Origin: Neobacillus sp. Marseille-Q6967
Lineage (GTDB): Bacteria > Bacillota > Bacilli > Bacillales > Cytobacillaceae
Reading direction: 5' to 3'
Length of the DNA: 64,000 nt
Assembly (NCBI RefSeq): GCF_946151075.1
Contig: NZ_CAMGZB010000001.1
Coordinates: forward strand, 1-64,000
Under the pieces are notes generated by a model that ran no database searches, was not told the DNA's origin, and was given only the letters and a program-made list of their open reading frames with translations. Numbering within the stretch: position 1 is the first letter of the stretch; each line of letters opens with the position of its first letter. The translations under genes and the position numbers were made by a program. This document shows positions 26,199 to 36,108 of the stretch, piece by piece.

Positions 26199-27410
26199 TT
26201 ATTTTAAAATCGTTTCTTTGTTATTTACTTCAGAATAAACCTTTGTTGGCAAGCCCCAAATTTTGATAAAACCAACAGCTGCATTATGATCAAACGCATC
26301 ACCTTTTGAATAGGTTGCAAGCTCTTCATTGTAAAGACTGTGCGGTGACTTACGGCCAACAACCGTGTGGTTTCCTTTATGAAGTTTTACACGGATTGTT
26401 CCAGAAACCACTTTTTGCGTTTCATCGATAAAAGCATCAAGAGCCGCCTTTATCGGTGAATACCAAAGTCCCTCATAAATGATCTTAGCCATATGCTGAT
26501 CAACCTGTGTTTTGAATTGTGTTACTTCACGAGTAAGCGTTAAAAATTCTAATTCTTTATGAGCATTAATTAAGATTAATGCAGCAGGATTTTCATACAC
26601 TTCTCTGGATTTGATACCTACTAAACGGTTTTCAATATGATCGATACGGCCAACACCATGCTTGCCGCCAAGCTCATTCAAGGTTTCGATTAATTGAACC
26701 AATGGTAATTTTTCTCCGTTTAGAGCAACTGGTACACCTTGTTCAAATTCGATTTCAACATATTCTGCTTGATCTGGTGTTAGTTCGATTGGATTGGTCC
26801 AGTCATATGCAGCTTCTGGTGCTTCTGCCCATGGATCTTCAAGTACACCAGCTTCGCAGGCACGTCCCCAGATGTTAGCATCAATAGAGAAAGGATTATC
26901 TAAATCGACAGGAACTGGAATTCCATTTTCCTTCGCATATTCAATTTCTTCATCACGAGTCATTCCCCACTCACGAACCGGAGCAACAACTTTTAAGCTA
27001 GGGTTCAATGCTTGAATGGATACTTCGAAACGTACCTGGTCATTACCTTTACCTGTACAACCATGAGCAACAGCAGCTGCTCCCTCTTTTTCAGCCACTT
27101 CCACTAATAGTTTTGAAATAAGTGGACGGGATAATGCTGAAGATAGAGGATACTTTCCTTCATATAAACAGTTTGCCTTTAATGCTGGTAAAATATATTC
27201 TTTTGCCAGCAATTCTTTTGCATCAATCATATAAGCTTTAATCGCACCAACATTTAATGCCTTTTGCTTGATCGCTTCTAAATCTTTACCTTCGCCGACA
27301 TCAAGACCTAAAGCAATAACATCATATCCATATTTTTCTTGGATCCATTTAACAGAGACGGATGTATCTAAACCGCCGGAATAAGCTAAAACAATTTTTT
27401 CCTTTGCCAT
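26199..27410 (-). CDS. argG: Argininosuccinate synthase
   Basis: ArgG joins citrulline and aspartate with ATP. From 27410 it has 403 residues and begins [18 protein letters not shown], with the ATP pyrophosphatase loop AYSGGLDTS. Other conserved motifs are [15 protein letters not shown] and the late [18 protein letters not shown] chose the ATG at 27410 because GGGAGA precedes it; an in-frame ATG at 27446 lacks a site and overlaps the ArgR operator. It heads argGH from its own promoter. Confidence 0.97.
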   Translation of the reverse strand: MAKEKIVLAYSGGLDTSVSVKWIQEKYGYDVIALGLDVGEGKDLEAIKQKALNVGAIKAYMIDAKELLAKEYILPALKANCLYEGKYPLSSALSRPLISKLLVEVAEKEGAAAVAHGCTGKGNDQVRFEVSIQALNPSLKVVAPVREWGMTRDEEIEYAKENGIPVPVDLDNPFSIDANIWGRACEAGVLEDPWAEAPEAAYDWTNPIELTPDQAEYVEIEFEQGVPVALNGEKLPLVQLIETLNELGGKHGVGRIDHIENRLVGIKSREVYENPAALILINAHKELEFLTLTREVTQFKTQVDQHMAKIIYEGLWYSPIKAALDAFIDETQKVVSGTIRVKLHKGNHTVVGRKSPHSLYNEELATYSKGDAFDHNAAVGFIKIWGLPTKVYSEVNNKETILK

Positions 27411-27443
27411 TTGTGACTCTCCCTTGCATTCTCGTATATTTTT

Positions 27444-27477
27444 CATGCATTAATATTCAACCAATAGCATTATTATA
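27444..27477 (-). promoter_or_regulatory. ARG box and -10 element of argGH
   Basis: On the minus strand TTGAATATTAATGCATG (27444-27460) fits the ArgR/AhrC box consensus (TGAAT-4-ATKCA). It sits immediately downstream of a TATAAT (27472-27477), so the operator would cover the start region. The -35 is not clear. It indicates arginine repression separate from the argC operon. Confidence 0.7.
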
Positions 27478-27499
27478 CACTAAATTTCAAAAAAATCTA

Positions 27500-28477
27500 C
27501 TATTCTAGTAAAAGTTTTAAAATTGCTTTTTGGGCATGCAGGCGATTCTCTGCTTCATCAAACACAACGGAGTGCGGTCCATCAATAATTTCAGCTGTAA
27601 CTTCTTCCCCGCGGTGGGCCGGTAAGCAATGCAAAAAGATATAATCCTCTTTCGCCAATTGACAAAGTTCTTGATTCACTTGATAGTCTTTTAGATCTTG
27701 CAATCTTTTTTCCGTTTCTGCTTCTTTACCCATACTGGTCCATACATCTGTTACGACCACATCTGCATCCTTGATTGCTTCCTGTGGATTATGGGTAATG
27801 ACGATCTTACTTCCGGTTAGTTTGCCATCCGCTATCGCCTTTTCAGTTATTTTCCCATCAGGCAGGTATCCTGCCGGACTGGCAATGCTAATATCCATAC
27901 CTACTTTAGCGGCACCTTCCATAAGGGAATGCGCCATATTATTGTTTCCATCGCCTAGGTAACACATTTTTAGGCCCGCTAATTTCCCTTTGTTTTCGAG
28001 AATGGTTAATAGGTCTGCCATTACCTGTGTTGGATGGTGTAGATCTGTAAGTCCGTTAATTACAGGTACCGTTGCATGTTCAGCAAGTTCTACAACAGAT
28101 TCGTGCGAAAAAGTCCGAATCATCATACTGTCCACATAACGTGAGAGAACTTTCGCAGTATCCGAAATCGATTCGCCGCGGCCTAACTGAATATCTCTCG
28201 AACTTAAGAAGATCGCATGCCCTCCTAATTGAAGCATCCCGACTTCAAAAGAAACACGGGTACGAGTGGATGATTTTTCAAAAATCATCCCTAGTACCTT
28301 CCCACTTAAATATGGATGCGGCTTTCCTTGTTTTTGCAGGCTTTTAAGCTCTTTCGCTTCTTCAAGCATATATAGTAGTTCATCTGTAGTAAACTCACCT
28401 AAGGTTAAGAAGTCCTTACCCTTTAGTTGAGGTTTTTTTAGTGTATCTTTCGCGTTCCATTTAAGCACATTAGACAT
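27500..28477 (-). CDS. argF: Ornithine carbamoyltransferase
   Basis: ArgF makes citrulline from ornithine and carbamoyl phosphate. The 325-residue protein has the carbamoyl-phosphate motif FEKSSTRTRVSFE, the HPTQVMADLLT segment, and the HCLPAHRGEEVTAEI active-site loop. The ATG at 28477 overlaps the carB stop by 8 bp, implying translational coupling; a GTG nine bases upstream is an alternative. It is the last gene of the argCJBD-carAB-argF operon. Confidence 0.97.
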   Translation of the reverse strand: MSNVLKWNAKDTLKKPQLKGKDFLTLGEFTTDELLYMLEEAKELKSLQKQGKPHPYLSGKVLGMIFEKSSTRTRVSFEVGMLQLGGHAIFLSSRDIQLGRGESISDTAKVLSRYVDSMMIRTFSHESVVELAEHATVPVINGLTDLHHPTQVMADLLTILENKGKLAGLKMCYLGDGNNNMAHSLMEGAAKVGMDISIASPAGYLPDGKITEKAIADGKLTGSKIVITHNPQEAIKDADVVVTDVWTSMGKEAETEKRLQDLKDYQVNQELCQLAKEDYIFLHCLPAHRGEEVTAEIIDGPHSVVFDEAENRLHAQKAILKLLLE

Positions 28478-31400
28478 GTTCAACACCGCTCTCTTCGATA
28501 TTGTAATACTCCGTTACTGTCCGAACTGCCGAATTCGAGACTAATTTTTTCTTCAAGTTCACCATCGCCTCAACCGTATCAAGGTGTGTAAACACTGGAA
28601 CATTGTAACGAGTCGCTTCCTCACGAATAAAGAAACCAAATTTCAGCTTATTTCTTCCTTGGTTCGGAATGTTCACAACCGCATTTACCGGATGATTTTT
28701 GAAAAGATCATTTACATCTGTGTGTGTTTTTACCACTTTATCTATCAAGATTCCATTTGTCTGAAGATACTTGGCAGTCCCTGCAGTTGCCGCAAGTTTA
28801 TAACCTTTACCCGCCAACTCTTTTAAAATCGTAATACTTGCCGGCTTTTCGCGGTCTGATATCGATAAGAAAAGATACTGGTCGGTTTCTTCCGTTTTTG
28901 CCGGTAATGCTTTTTCTAAAGCCTCGTTAAAAGTAGTTCCTAAACCTAATACTTCTCCTGTTGATTTCATTTCCGGGCCAAGAACATGGTCGACACCCTT
29001 CAATTTACTAGATGAAAAGACTGGTGCTTTTACAGAATAATAGTTTGGCTCTGTTAATAATCCTTTTTCTTGAGAAAGACGATCTAATGAAACTCCCAAT
29101 TGCGCATTTACTGCCCATTCAATCATAGGAATTCCTGTTACCTTACTCATAATCGGAACCGTTCTGGAGGAACGTGGATTTACTTCTAAAACGTACACCT
29201 GGTTTTGATAAACAACAAATTGAATGTTCATCATCCCAATAATCGGAGCAGATTGTGCAATTTTATCGGCATAATCAATCAATGTTTGTTTAATTTCGTC
29301 TGATAAGGAAATCGGCGGAAAAATACTGATACTGTCACCAGAATGAACGCCCGCTCTTTCAATGTGTTCAAAAATACCAGGTACAACAATGTTTTTTCCG
29401 TCACAGATTACATCAATCTCACATTCTAGTCCCGGCATATAGCGGTCTACTAATAATGGCCACATCTTTTCTTGAGACGCGTTTTCTTCAAGCTGTTTAA
29501 TATATTGCTTTAATTCCGTTTCGGAAAAAATCGTAAACATCGCCTGGCCGCCGATGACATATGATGGACGAACTAGAACCGGATAGCCAATTTTTGCCGC
29601 TGCTTTCAATAATTCTTCCTTAGTAGTAACGGTTTCTCCCTCAATATGAGGGATACTTAAGTCCTCAAGCAGCTGATAAAATTCTTTACGGTCTTCAAAC
29701 CGGTCTACATTTTCTACGGTAGTACCTAAAATCTTAACTCCTTCTTCTTGGAGAGTGTGGGCTAAGTTAATGGCCGTCTGACCGCCAAATTGAATCAATA
29801 CGCCCTCAATCTGTTCTTTGTTTATAACATTCAGCACGTCCTCTGCTGTTAAGGGTTCAAAGTACAAACTGTCGGCAACGGAATAATCCGTACTTACCGT
29901 TTCAGGGTTATTATTAATCACGACTGCTTCATAGCCCAATTTCTTAATGGCTTTTGCTGCATGAACGGAGCAGTAATCAAATTCAATTCCCTGACCGATA
30001 CGGATTGGTCCTGAACCGATAACAAGAATCTTTCGGCTCTGATTTACCTCGACTTCATCCATTCCATGCCAAGTAGAATAATAGTATGGTGTAACAGCAT
30101 CAAACTCTGCTGAACAAGTATCCACCATCTTATAGCCTGGTTTCCAGTTTAGCTCTTTCCACTTATCCCGAATCTGCTTTTCTGGGATCTTGTAGATCTG
30201 GGAAAGTAATTTATCGGAAATATTTTGTCGCTTAGCCGTTTTTAAAAGGGTGACAGGCACCGAATCCCATTTGTAAGAAGCTAATTCCTTCTCTAGACTG
30301 ACGATGTAGCTGATTTTGTGTAAAAACCATGGGTCAATTTGTGTCAGCTGTTGTATTTTTTCAAGAGGGATTTCTCTTCTGAATGCTTCAGCCAGGATAA
30401 AGAGACGCTGGTCGTTTGGTTTTTCTAGTTTTTCGAATAAGGTCCACGTGTCGATTGACTTATTCGCCTCAGTACAAAGACCAAAGATGTTCATTTCCAT
30501 TGAGCGGATGGCTTTGTTTAAAGCTCCCTCAAAGGTACGGTCAATGGCCATCACTTCTCCTGTTGCTTTCATTTGGGTTCCTAATGTCCGATCCGCTTCC
30601 GGGAATTTATCAAATGGGAAGCGTGGCAGTTTTACGACGATATAATCGATTGCCGGTTCGAAGCTGGCAAATGTATTACCTGTTATTGGGTTCACAATCT
30701 CATCCAAATGGTAGCCAATCGCACACTTGGCAGCCATCCGTGCGATCGGATAACCTGTCGCCTTTGATGCTAATGCGGATGAGCGGCTTACCCTTGGGTT
30801 TACCTCAATAATGTAATACTGATTGGATTCTGGGCTCAAAGCAAATTGAATGTTGCAGCCGCCGATAATCTCTAATTCTCTGATAACCTTAATCGATGAA
30901 TCTCTTAGCATCTGGTATTGAACATCTGTTAATGTCTGTGATGGAGCAACAACAATCGAATCCCCTGTATGAACACCAACCGGATCCATATTTTCCATAT
31001 TACAAACAATAATACAGGTGTCATTAGCATCACGCATGACCTCGTATTCTACTTCTTTCCAGCCTTTAATACTTCTTTCCACCAGCACTTGGTGAATCGG
31101 GCTTGCAGCTAAACCTTTTTTCAAGACCGTTTCTAATTCTTCTCCATTATTTGCGAACCCGCCGCCGTGTCCACCTAGAGTATAGGCAGGGCGGATGATA
31201 ACAGGGAAACCAATCTCTTCTACAAATTTAACCCCTTCCTCATAGCTGTGAATGATGGCTGATTCTGGTATGGGTTCTCCAATTTGAATCATCAGGTTCC
31301 GGAACTTTTCACGGTCTTCACCATTTTTTATAGAGGCAACAGAAGTGCCGAGCAGTTCCACATTGTACTTGCTTAAGATGTTTTGTTCATATAGCTCAAC

Positions 31401-31697
31401 CGTTAAATTTAAACCTGTTTGACCGCCCAATGTTCCAATGATGCCGTCGGGCTTTTCTTTTTGAATGATTTTTTCAATCGTTTCAACGTTTAACGGCTCG
31501 ATATATACTTTATCTGCAACGGTTTCGTCGGTCATAATCGTTGCTGGGTTATTATTAATTAATACTACTTCGATTCCTTCTTCTTTCAGAGCGATACAAG
31601 CCTGTGTACCTGCGTAATCAAATTCTGCCGCCTGCCCGATGACGATTGGGCCAGATCCAATGACTAATACTTTTTTGAGTTTTTTATTTAATGGCAT
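28470..31697 (-). CDS. carB: Carbamoyl-phosphate synthase large chain, arginine-linked
   Basis: CarB makes carbamoyl phosphate from bicarbonate, ammonia and two ATP. From 31697 it has 1075 residues, with two homologous ATP-grasp halves (KVLVIGSGPIVIGQAAEFDY near 9 and KILVIGSGPIRIGQGIEFDY near 557). A C-terminal MGS-like allosteric domain spans about 935-1065. It overlaps carA by 14 bp; a longer frame start at 31760 lies within carA and is unlikely. The setting in an arginine operon suggests the arginine-specific enzyme, with a pyrimidine-linked copy expected elsewhere. Confidence 0.96.
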   Translation of the reverse strand: MPLNKKLKKVLVIGSGPIVIGQAAEFDYAGTQACIALKEEGIEVVLINNNPATIMTDETVADKVYIEPLNVETIEKIIQKEKPDGIIGTLGGQTGLNLTVELYEQNILSKYNVELLGTSVASIKNGEDREKFRNLMIQIGEPIPESAIIHSYEEGVKFVEEIGFPVIIRPAYTLGGHGGGFANNGEELETVLKKGLAASPIHQVLVERSIKGWKEVEYEVMRDANDTCIIVCNMENMDPVGVHTGDSIVVAPSQTLTDVQYQMLRDSSIKVIRELEIIGGCNIQFALSPESNQYYIIEVNPRVSRSSALASKATGYPIARMAAKCAIGYHLDEIVNPITGNTFASFEPAIDYIVVKLPRFPFDKFPEADRTLGTQMKATGEVMAIDRTFEGALNKAIRSMEMNIFGLCTEANKSIDTWTLFEKLEKPNDQRLFILAEAFRREIPLEKIQQLTQIDPWFLHKISYIVSLEKELASYKWDSVPVTLLKTAKRQNISDKLLSQIYKIPEKQIRDKWKELNWKPGYKMVDTCSAEFDAVTPYYYSTWHGMDEVEVNQSRKILVIGSGPIRIGQGIEFDYCSVHAAKAIKKLGYEAVVINNNPETVSTDYSVADSLYFEPLTAEDVLNVINKEQIEGVLIQFGGQTAINLAHTLQEEGVKILGTTVENVDRFEDRKEFYQLLEDLSIPHIEGETVTTKEELLKAAAKIGYPVLVRPSYVIGGQAMFTIFSETELKQYIKQLEENASQEKMWPLLVDRYMPGLECEIDVICDGKNIVVPGIFEHIERAGVHSGDSISIFPPISLSDEIKQTLIDYADKIAQSAPIIGMMNIQFVVYQNQVYVLEVNPRSSRTVPIMSKVTGIPMIEWAVNAQLGVSLDRLSQEKGLLTEPNYYSVKAPVFSSSKLKGVDHVLGPEMKSTGEVLGLGTTFNEALEKALPAKTEETDQYLFLSISDREKPASITILKELAGKGYKLAATAGTAKYLQTNGILIDKVVKTHTDVNDLFKNHPVNAVVNIPNQGRNKLKFGFFIREEATRYNVPVFTHLDTVEAMVNLKKKLVSNSAVRTVTEYYNIEESGVEHV

Positions 31698-32769
31698 ATT
31701 GTGCTTCTCCCGCTGATGTAATCTGACATACGAATTCTGTAAGAATGTGTGCTGTATCACTTGGGCCCGGATGTGCTTCAGGATGAAATTGAACGGTTTG
31801 AATAGGATAGTGACGGTGTTTTAACCCTTCAATCGAACGGTCATTAACATTACGATAGGTTACATCAAACACTTGGTTATCAATGCTTTCATCAACTACT
31901 ACATACCCATGGTTTTGAGCTGTAATTTTCACTTTTCCCGTCATCAACTCTTTGACTGGATGATTGCCACCGCGATGCCCATAGGCAAGCTTTTCTGTTT
32001 TTGCCCCATAAGCTAGAGCAATTAACTGGTGTCCGAGGCAAATTCCTAAAGTAGGAAACTGCTGGCTGATCTTTTTAATTTCGGGGAACCATTTTTTAAG
32101 TGCCATCGGATCCCCAGGTCCATTACTGAACAACACTCCATCCGGGTTAAGGGCTTTGATTTTCTCAAAAGTTGTATTGTAAGGAACAATCGTTACCGAG
32201 CAATTTTCTTCTAATAAGGCATTAAGGATTGATTTTTTATAACCGTAATCCATTAATACTACATGCGGTCCATTATTTTTGAAATATTGAAGTTTCTTTG
32301 TTGAGACCTTTTCGACCCATGATGATAATGTTTGTTGTGTTGAAAAATGGGATACCTTTTCCTTGCCTAGGAAGCCTTTCACTGTCCCGCGGCTGCGGAT
32401 TGTTTTAACAAGAGATCTTGTGTCTACACCTGCGATTCCCGGAACCCCAGCCTGTTTAAGCTTTTCTGAAAAATTATTAATAGATTGGTAGTGGCTGGGA
32501 ATCTCACATAAATCCCCAATGATAACGCCGGATAAAGCCGGTGAGATGCTCTCGTCATCTATTGCATTCACACCGTAGTTCCCAATGATGGGATAGCAAA
32601 AAGTAATGATTTGGCCGGCATAGGAAGGATCCGTAATGATTTCCTGATAACCGGTCATACTTGTATTAAAAACGACTTCTCCAAGAGAGTCCTTATCTGC
32701 ACCAATTAGTACTCCTTCAAATACTTCACCAGTTTCCAAAGTAAGATATCCTTGTTCCAAAACACTCAC
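31684..32769 (-). CDS. carA: Carbamoyl-phosphate synthase small chain, arginine-linked
   Basis: CarA supplies ammonia from glutamine to CarB. The 361-residue protein has the N-terminal GEVVFNTSMTGYQEI signature and a class-I glutamine amidotransferase domain with nucleophile Cys in LGICLGHQL and the His-Glu pair in FHPEAHPGP. Its start overlaps argD by 4 bp, so the genes are translationally coupled. Confidence 0.96.
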   Translation of the reverse strand: MSVLEQGYLTLETGEVFEGVLIGADKDSLGEVVFNTSMTGYQEIITDPSYAGQIITFCYPIIGNYGVNAIDDESISPALSGVIIGDLCEIPSHYQSINNFSEKLKQAGVPGIAGVDTRSLVKTIRSRGTVKGFLGKEKVSHFSTQQTLSSWVEKVSTKKLQYFKNNGPHVVLMDYGYKKSILNALLEENCSVTIVPYNTTFEKIKALNPDGVLFSNGPGDPMALKKWFPEIKKISQQFPTLGICLGHQLIALAYGAKTEKLAYGHRGGNHPVKELMTGKVKITAQNHGYVVVDESIDNQVFDVTYRNVNDRSIEGLKHRHYPIQTVQFHPEAHPGPSDTAHILTEFVCQITSAGEAQYAIK

Positions 32770-33974
32770 TCGCCTTTCTCAATACTTTGGAAAGTCTCTT
32801 CCAACTTAAGAATAAATTCGTTTATTTCTTCTTTTGTTACCGTTAACGGCGGTAATATCCGTACCACGTTTGGTCCCGCTGTTAAAATGAGAAGCTGTTT
32901 TTCAATGGCTTTTTTTACGATGTTTAGGACATCGGTATCCATAACCAATCCTTTTAACAGGCCTTTTCCACGAATATTTTTTATAAATGTGTACTTTTCC
33001 TTTAACTGTTCGAGCTGTTGATCTAGGTATATCGAGATTTCATTTACTTGGTTTAATAAGTCGCTTTCGACTATATGAGAAATGGTGGCAACTCCAGCAG
33101 CTGTTGCTAGCGGATTGCCGCCAAACGTGCTTCCATGTGTCCCTGGTTCGAAGGCCTTTGCAGCCTTTTCCTTCGCAATAATCGCCCCAATTGGGAAACC
33201 AGACCCCAGTCCTTTTGCAATGCTGATTACATCAGGTTCAATCCCATATTGTTGATAAGCAAACAGGCTGCCTGTTCTGCCGATTCCTGTTTGAATTTCG
33301 TCTACCATTAAAAGAATGTCTTTTTCCTCACAAATGGCCGCGAGCTTCTTGACCCACTCTGTGTCAGCGGGGATCACGCCGCCTTCACCCTGAACCAGTT
33401 CAAGCAACACTGCTGCTGGCTTTATAACATCGAGCTGATTCAGTGCATCGATATCATTGAAGGGAAAATAGCTGAACCCTTTTACAAGAGGGGCAAATCC
33501 CTGTTGAATTTTTTCTTGGCCTGTTGCAGATAATGTTGCCAATGTTCTGCCATGAAAGGATTGCTGAAAGGTAACAACTTCAAAAGAATCTGTTCCTTTG
33601 ATTTTTTGTGCATATCTTCTTGCCAGCTTGATTGCTGCCTCATTCGCTTCCGCTCCGCTGTTGCAAAAGAATACTTGGGCGCCGCAGCTATTCTCTGTTA
33701 AAAGTCCGGCAAGCTCCTGTTGATTAGGGATATGATAAAGGTTTGAACAATGCCACAGACTTTGTAATTGTTCCTCCAGTTTTGCTTTAACAACATCTGG
33801 AACATGCCCTAAGTTACAAGTGGCAATCCCTGATGTGAAATCTAAATATTTTATTCCCTGGTCATCCCACACATAGCTTCCTTTCCCTTTCACTAAGGTA
33901 ACCGGGAAGCGGCCGTAAGTTGCCATTACCGGAGAGATGGGAGAGATGGGAGAGACGGAAGTGTTATTTGCCAT
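32766..33974 (-). CDS. argD: Acetylornithine aminotransferase
   Basis: This PLP enzyme interconverts N-acetylglutamate semialdehyde and N-acetylornithine. The 402-residue protein shows FCNSGAEANEAAIKLAR, FHGRTLATLSATG, VDEIQTGIGRTG and the Schiff-base lysine in ISIAKGLGSGFPIGA. The N-terminus contains a short SPISPISP tract encoded by near-perfect 9-bp tandem repeats. Start and argB stop overlap by one base (TAATG). Confidence 0.95.
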   Translation of the reverse strand: MANNTSVSPISPISPVMATYGRFPVTLVKGKGSYVWDDQGIKYLDFTSGIATCNLGHVPDVVKAKLEEQLQSLWHCSNLYHIPNQQELAGLLTENSCGAQVFFCNSGAEANEAAIKLARRYAQKIKGTDSFEVVTFQQSFHGRTLATLSATGQEKIQQGFAPLVKGFSYFPFNDIDALNQLDVIKPAAVLLELVQGEGGVIPADTEWVKKLAAICEEKDILLMVDEIQTGIGRTGSLFAYQQYGIEPDVISIAKGLGSGFPIGAIIAKEKAAKAFEPGTHGSTFGGNPLATAAGVATISHIVESDLLNQVNEISIYLDQQLEQLKEKYTFIKNIRGKGLLKGLVMDTDVLNIVKKAIEKQLLILTAGPNVVRILPPLTVTKEEINEFILKLEETFQSIEKGE

Positions 33975-34771
33975 TACGCAATCTCCTCTTCTAAGACAAT
34001 TTTTGTACCGATTTGTTTGCCATTTGTATAATCTACCAAGCTATTTTTTTCAAATCCATTAATGATTCCAACCTCTGGTATGTTATGAACAAGACCATCG
34101 ATTGCAGCAGTTACTTTTGGAATCATTCCGCCATATATGGTTTGATTACCAATGAGTTCTTCAACTTTTGCTTTTGAAACCTTATCGAGTTTGGTTTTTA
34201 CTCCATTTTCCTCAATTAATATCCCTGGAATGTCACTAATAAAACAAAGATTCGCTCCTAACGCCTTGGCTACTGCTGATGCTGCAATATCACCGTTAAT
34301 ATTGTATCTTTGCCCGTCTGCACCAATACCAATTGGCGAAACGACTGGGATATAACCCGCTTTAACAATCGTTTCAATCACATTATCGTTAACTTCTACT
34401 ACTTCACCTACAAAGCCTAGTTTGTGAGACTCTTTCGTTGACCTTGCTTTTAATAAACATCCATCCACACCACTCACTCCAAAGGCTGTGCCTCCGACTT
34501 CGATGATGTTTCGAACAACCTGTTTATTAACTTTTCCACTTAAAACGAGTTCAACAATATCTAACACATTATGGTCCGTTACTCTTAAGCCATTAACGAA
34601 TTGTGTTTCTATATTTAACTCTTTTAGTAATTGATTGATTAAAGGGCCGCCGCCATGTACGATGATCGGAGTCCACTCTCCAGCTTGATGTAGAGAAACG
34701 ATATCTTCGTAAAAGGATCTTGGCAGATTATCTAACACACTTCCTCCGCACTTAATGACTAAAAATTTCAT
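33974..34771 (-). CDS. argB: Acetylglutamate kinase
   Basis: ArgB phosphorylates N-acetylglutamate. The 265-residue protein is an amino-acid kinase family member with KCGGSVLDN at the N-terminus, the VHGGGPLINQLLKEL substrate loop, and a YNINGDIAASAVAKAL nucleotide segment. It is compact, of the short, arginine-insensitive type seen in organisms with a recycling ArgJ pathway. It sits 12 bp after argJ. Confidence 0.96.
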   Translation of the reverse strand: MKFLVIKCGGSVLDNLPRSFYEDIVSLHQAGEWTPIIVHGGGPLINQLLKELNIETQFVNGLRVTDHNVLDIVELVLSGKVNKQVVRNIIEVGGTAFGVSGVDGCLLKARSTKESHKLGFVGEVVEVNDNVIETIVKAGYIPVVSPIGIGADGQRYNINGDIAASAVAKALGANLCFISDIPGILIEENGVKTKLDKVSKAKVEELIGNQTIYGGMIPKVTAAIDGLVHNIPEVGIINGFEKNSLVDYTNGKQIGTKIVLEEEIA

Positions 34772-34783
34772 TTTTTATCCCCC

Positions 34784-36007
34784 TTATGTGCGGTAGGATG
34801 CGTTGATTTTCACATAGTCATAAGTTAAATCGCATCCATAGGCCGTTGCACTGTATTCTCCCTGATTTAGTTCAACAATGATTTTTACTGTATCAAGCCC
34901 AAGATATTCCTTAACTTCCTCTTCCACGATTGGACAAGGCAAGCCATTTTCAAATACTTTATATGAACCGATCGAAACTTTGATGGCATTTGGCTCAACT
35001 GGCACGCCGCTATAACCGATTGCCGTTACAATTCTTCCCCAGTTCGGGTCGGTTCCGTAGATAGCTGTTTTTACGAGATTAGAAGAAATAATCGATTTCC
35101 CTACTGCTCTAGCAGCGTCGTGGGTTAAGGCACCGTTAACTTCGACTTCAACTAGTTTTGTTGCCCCTTCACCGTCTCTGGCAATTTTCTTTGCAAGCTC
35201 CTCACTTACCATTTTCAAACCCTTTGTAAAGACTTCCCAATCAGGATGATTTTTTGTAAGTTGGTCATTTCCTGCTAATCCGTTTGCCATCACTAATACC
35301 ATGTCGTTCGTACTTGTATCGCCATCAACGGTAATCATGTTAAATGTTTGATTCGTAATATCCTTTAATGCCAAAAGTAAATCATCGTGTGCAATATTCG
35401 CATCGGTTGTGATGAATCCAAGCATGGTTGCCATGTTCGGGTGTATCATTCCTGACCCTTTTGCGGCACCGCCGATGCTGATAGTTTTGCCATCCACTTT
35501 CATTTGAACTGCAACTTGTTTAATGCATGTATCTGTTGTTAGTATCGCTTTTTTAAAATTCTCTTCAGATTCAAATTCTGGTTTAAGTATTTGATTAATT
35601 CCAGCTTTTACTCGTTCCATTGGCAGCAATTCCCCAATTACGCCTGTAGAAGTAACGGCTACTAAATGCTGCTGAATTCCTAATTGTTCTGCAAAATCCT
35701 TTTGCATTTCGAAAGCATCTGACAGCCCTTGCTCTCCTGTACAAGCGTTAGCATTACCAGAGTTCACGATAATCGCCTGGATTTTATTTTCTTTTGCGAT
35801 ACTTTCCTGTGTTACTAATAGCGGAGCTGCCTGAAAAATATTTGTTGTATAGACGCCAGCTACTGCAGCTGGAACATCAGATACAATATATCCAAGGTCC
35901 AAACGCTTTCTCTTTATACCGCAATGCATTCCCCCAGCCACAAAACCTTTTGGCAAGGTAACACTTCCTTCTTCTAAAACTACAATTTCGTTTGTAATGG
36001 CTGGCAT
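34784..36007 (-). CDS. argJ: Bifunctional ornithine acetyltransferase/N-acetylglutamate synthase
   Basis: ArgJ transfers the acetyl group from N-acetylornithine to glutamate and can also use acetyl-CoA. The 407-residue precursor self-cleaves before the threonine in GMIHPNMATMLGF (near residue 190). The N-terminal GFVAGGMHCGIK and the NSGNANACTG motif are typical. I chose the ATG at 36007, nine bases after GAGGGGGA; the longer frame adds a TTG. Confidence 0.95.
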   Translation of the reverse strand: MPAITNEIVVLEEGSVTLPKGFVAGGMHCGIKRKRLDLGYIVSDVPAAVAGVYTTNIFQAAPLLVTQESIAKENKIQAIIVNSGNANACTGEQGLSDAFEMQKDFAEQLGIQQHLVAVTSTGVIGELLPMERVKAGINQILKPEFESEENFKKAILTTDTCIKQVAVQMKVDGKTISIGGAAKGSGMIHPNMATMLGFITTDANIAHDDLLLALKDITNQTFNMITVDGDTSTNDMVLVMANGLAGNDQLTKNHPDWEVFTKGLKMVSEELAKKIARDGEGATKLVEVEVNGALTHDAARAVGKSIISSNLVKTAIYGTDPNWGRIVTAIGYSGVPVEPNAIKVSIGSYKVFENGLPCPIVEEEVKEYLGLDTVKIIVELNQGEYSATAYGCDLTYDYVKINASYRT

Positions 36008-36108
36008 CAATTTATTTCCCCCTCAATCGTATTCATCTATCCTTCTTTCTATAACCCTTTAAAACTTTCATACTTTAATACTTTTACTTACTAATCTAGA
36101 AAAATCAC

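Noticed and set aside
30416..30811. 131-codon open frame opposite carB
   Set aside because: Low-complexity Leu/Ser/Gln-rich translation of the antisense strand; carB is intact here.
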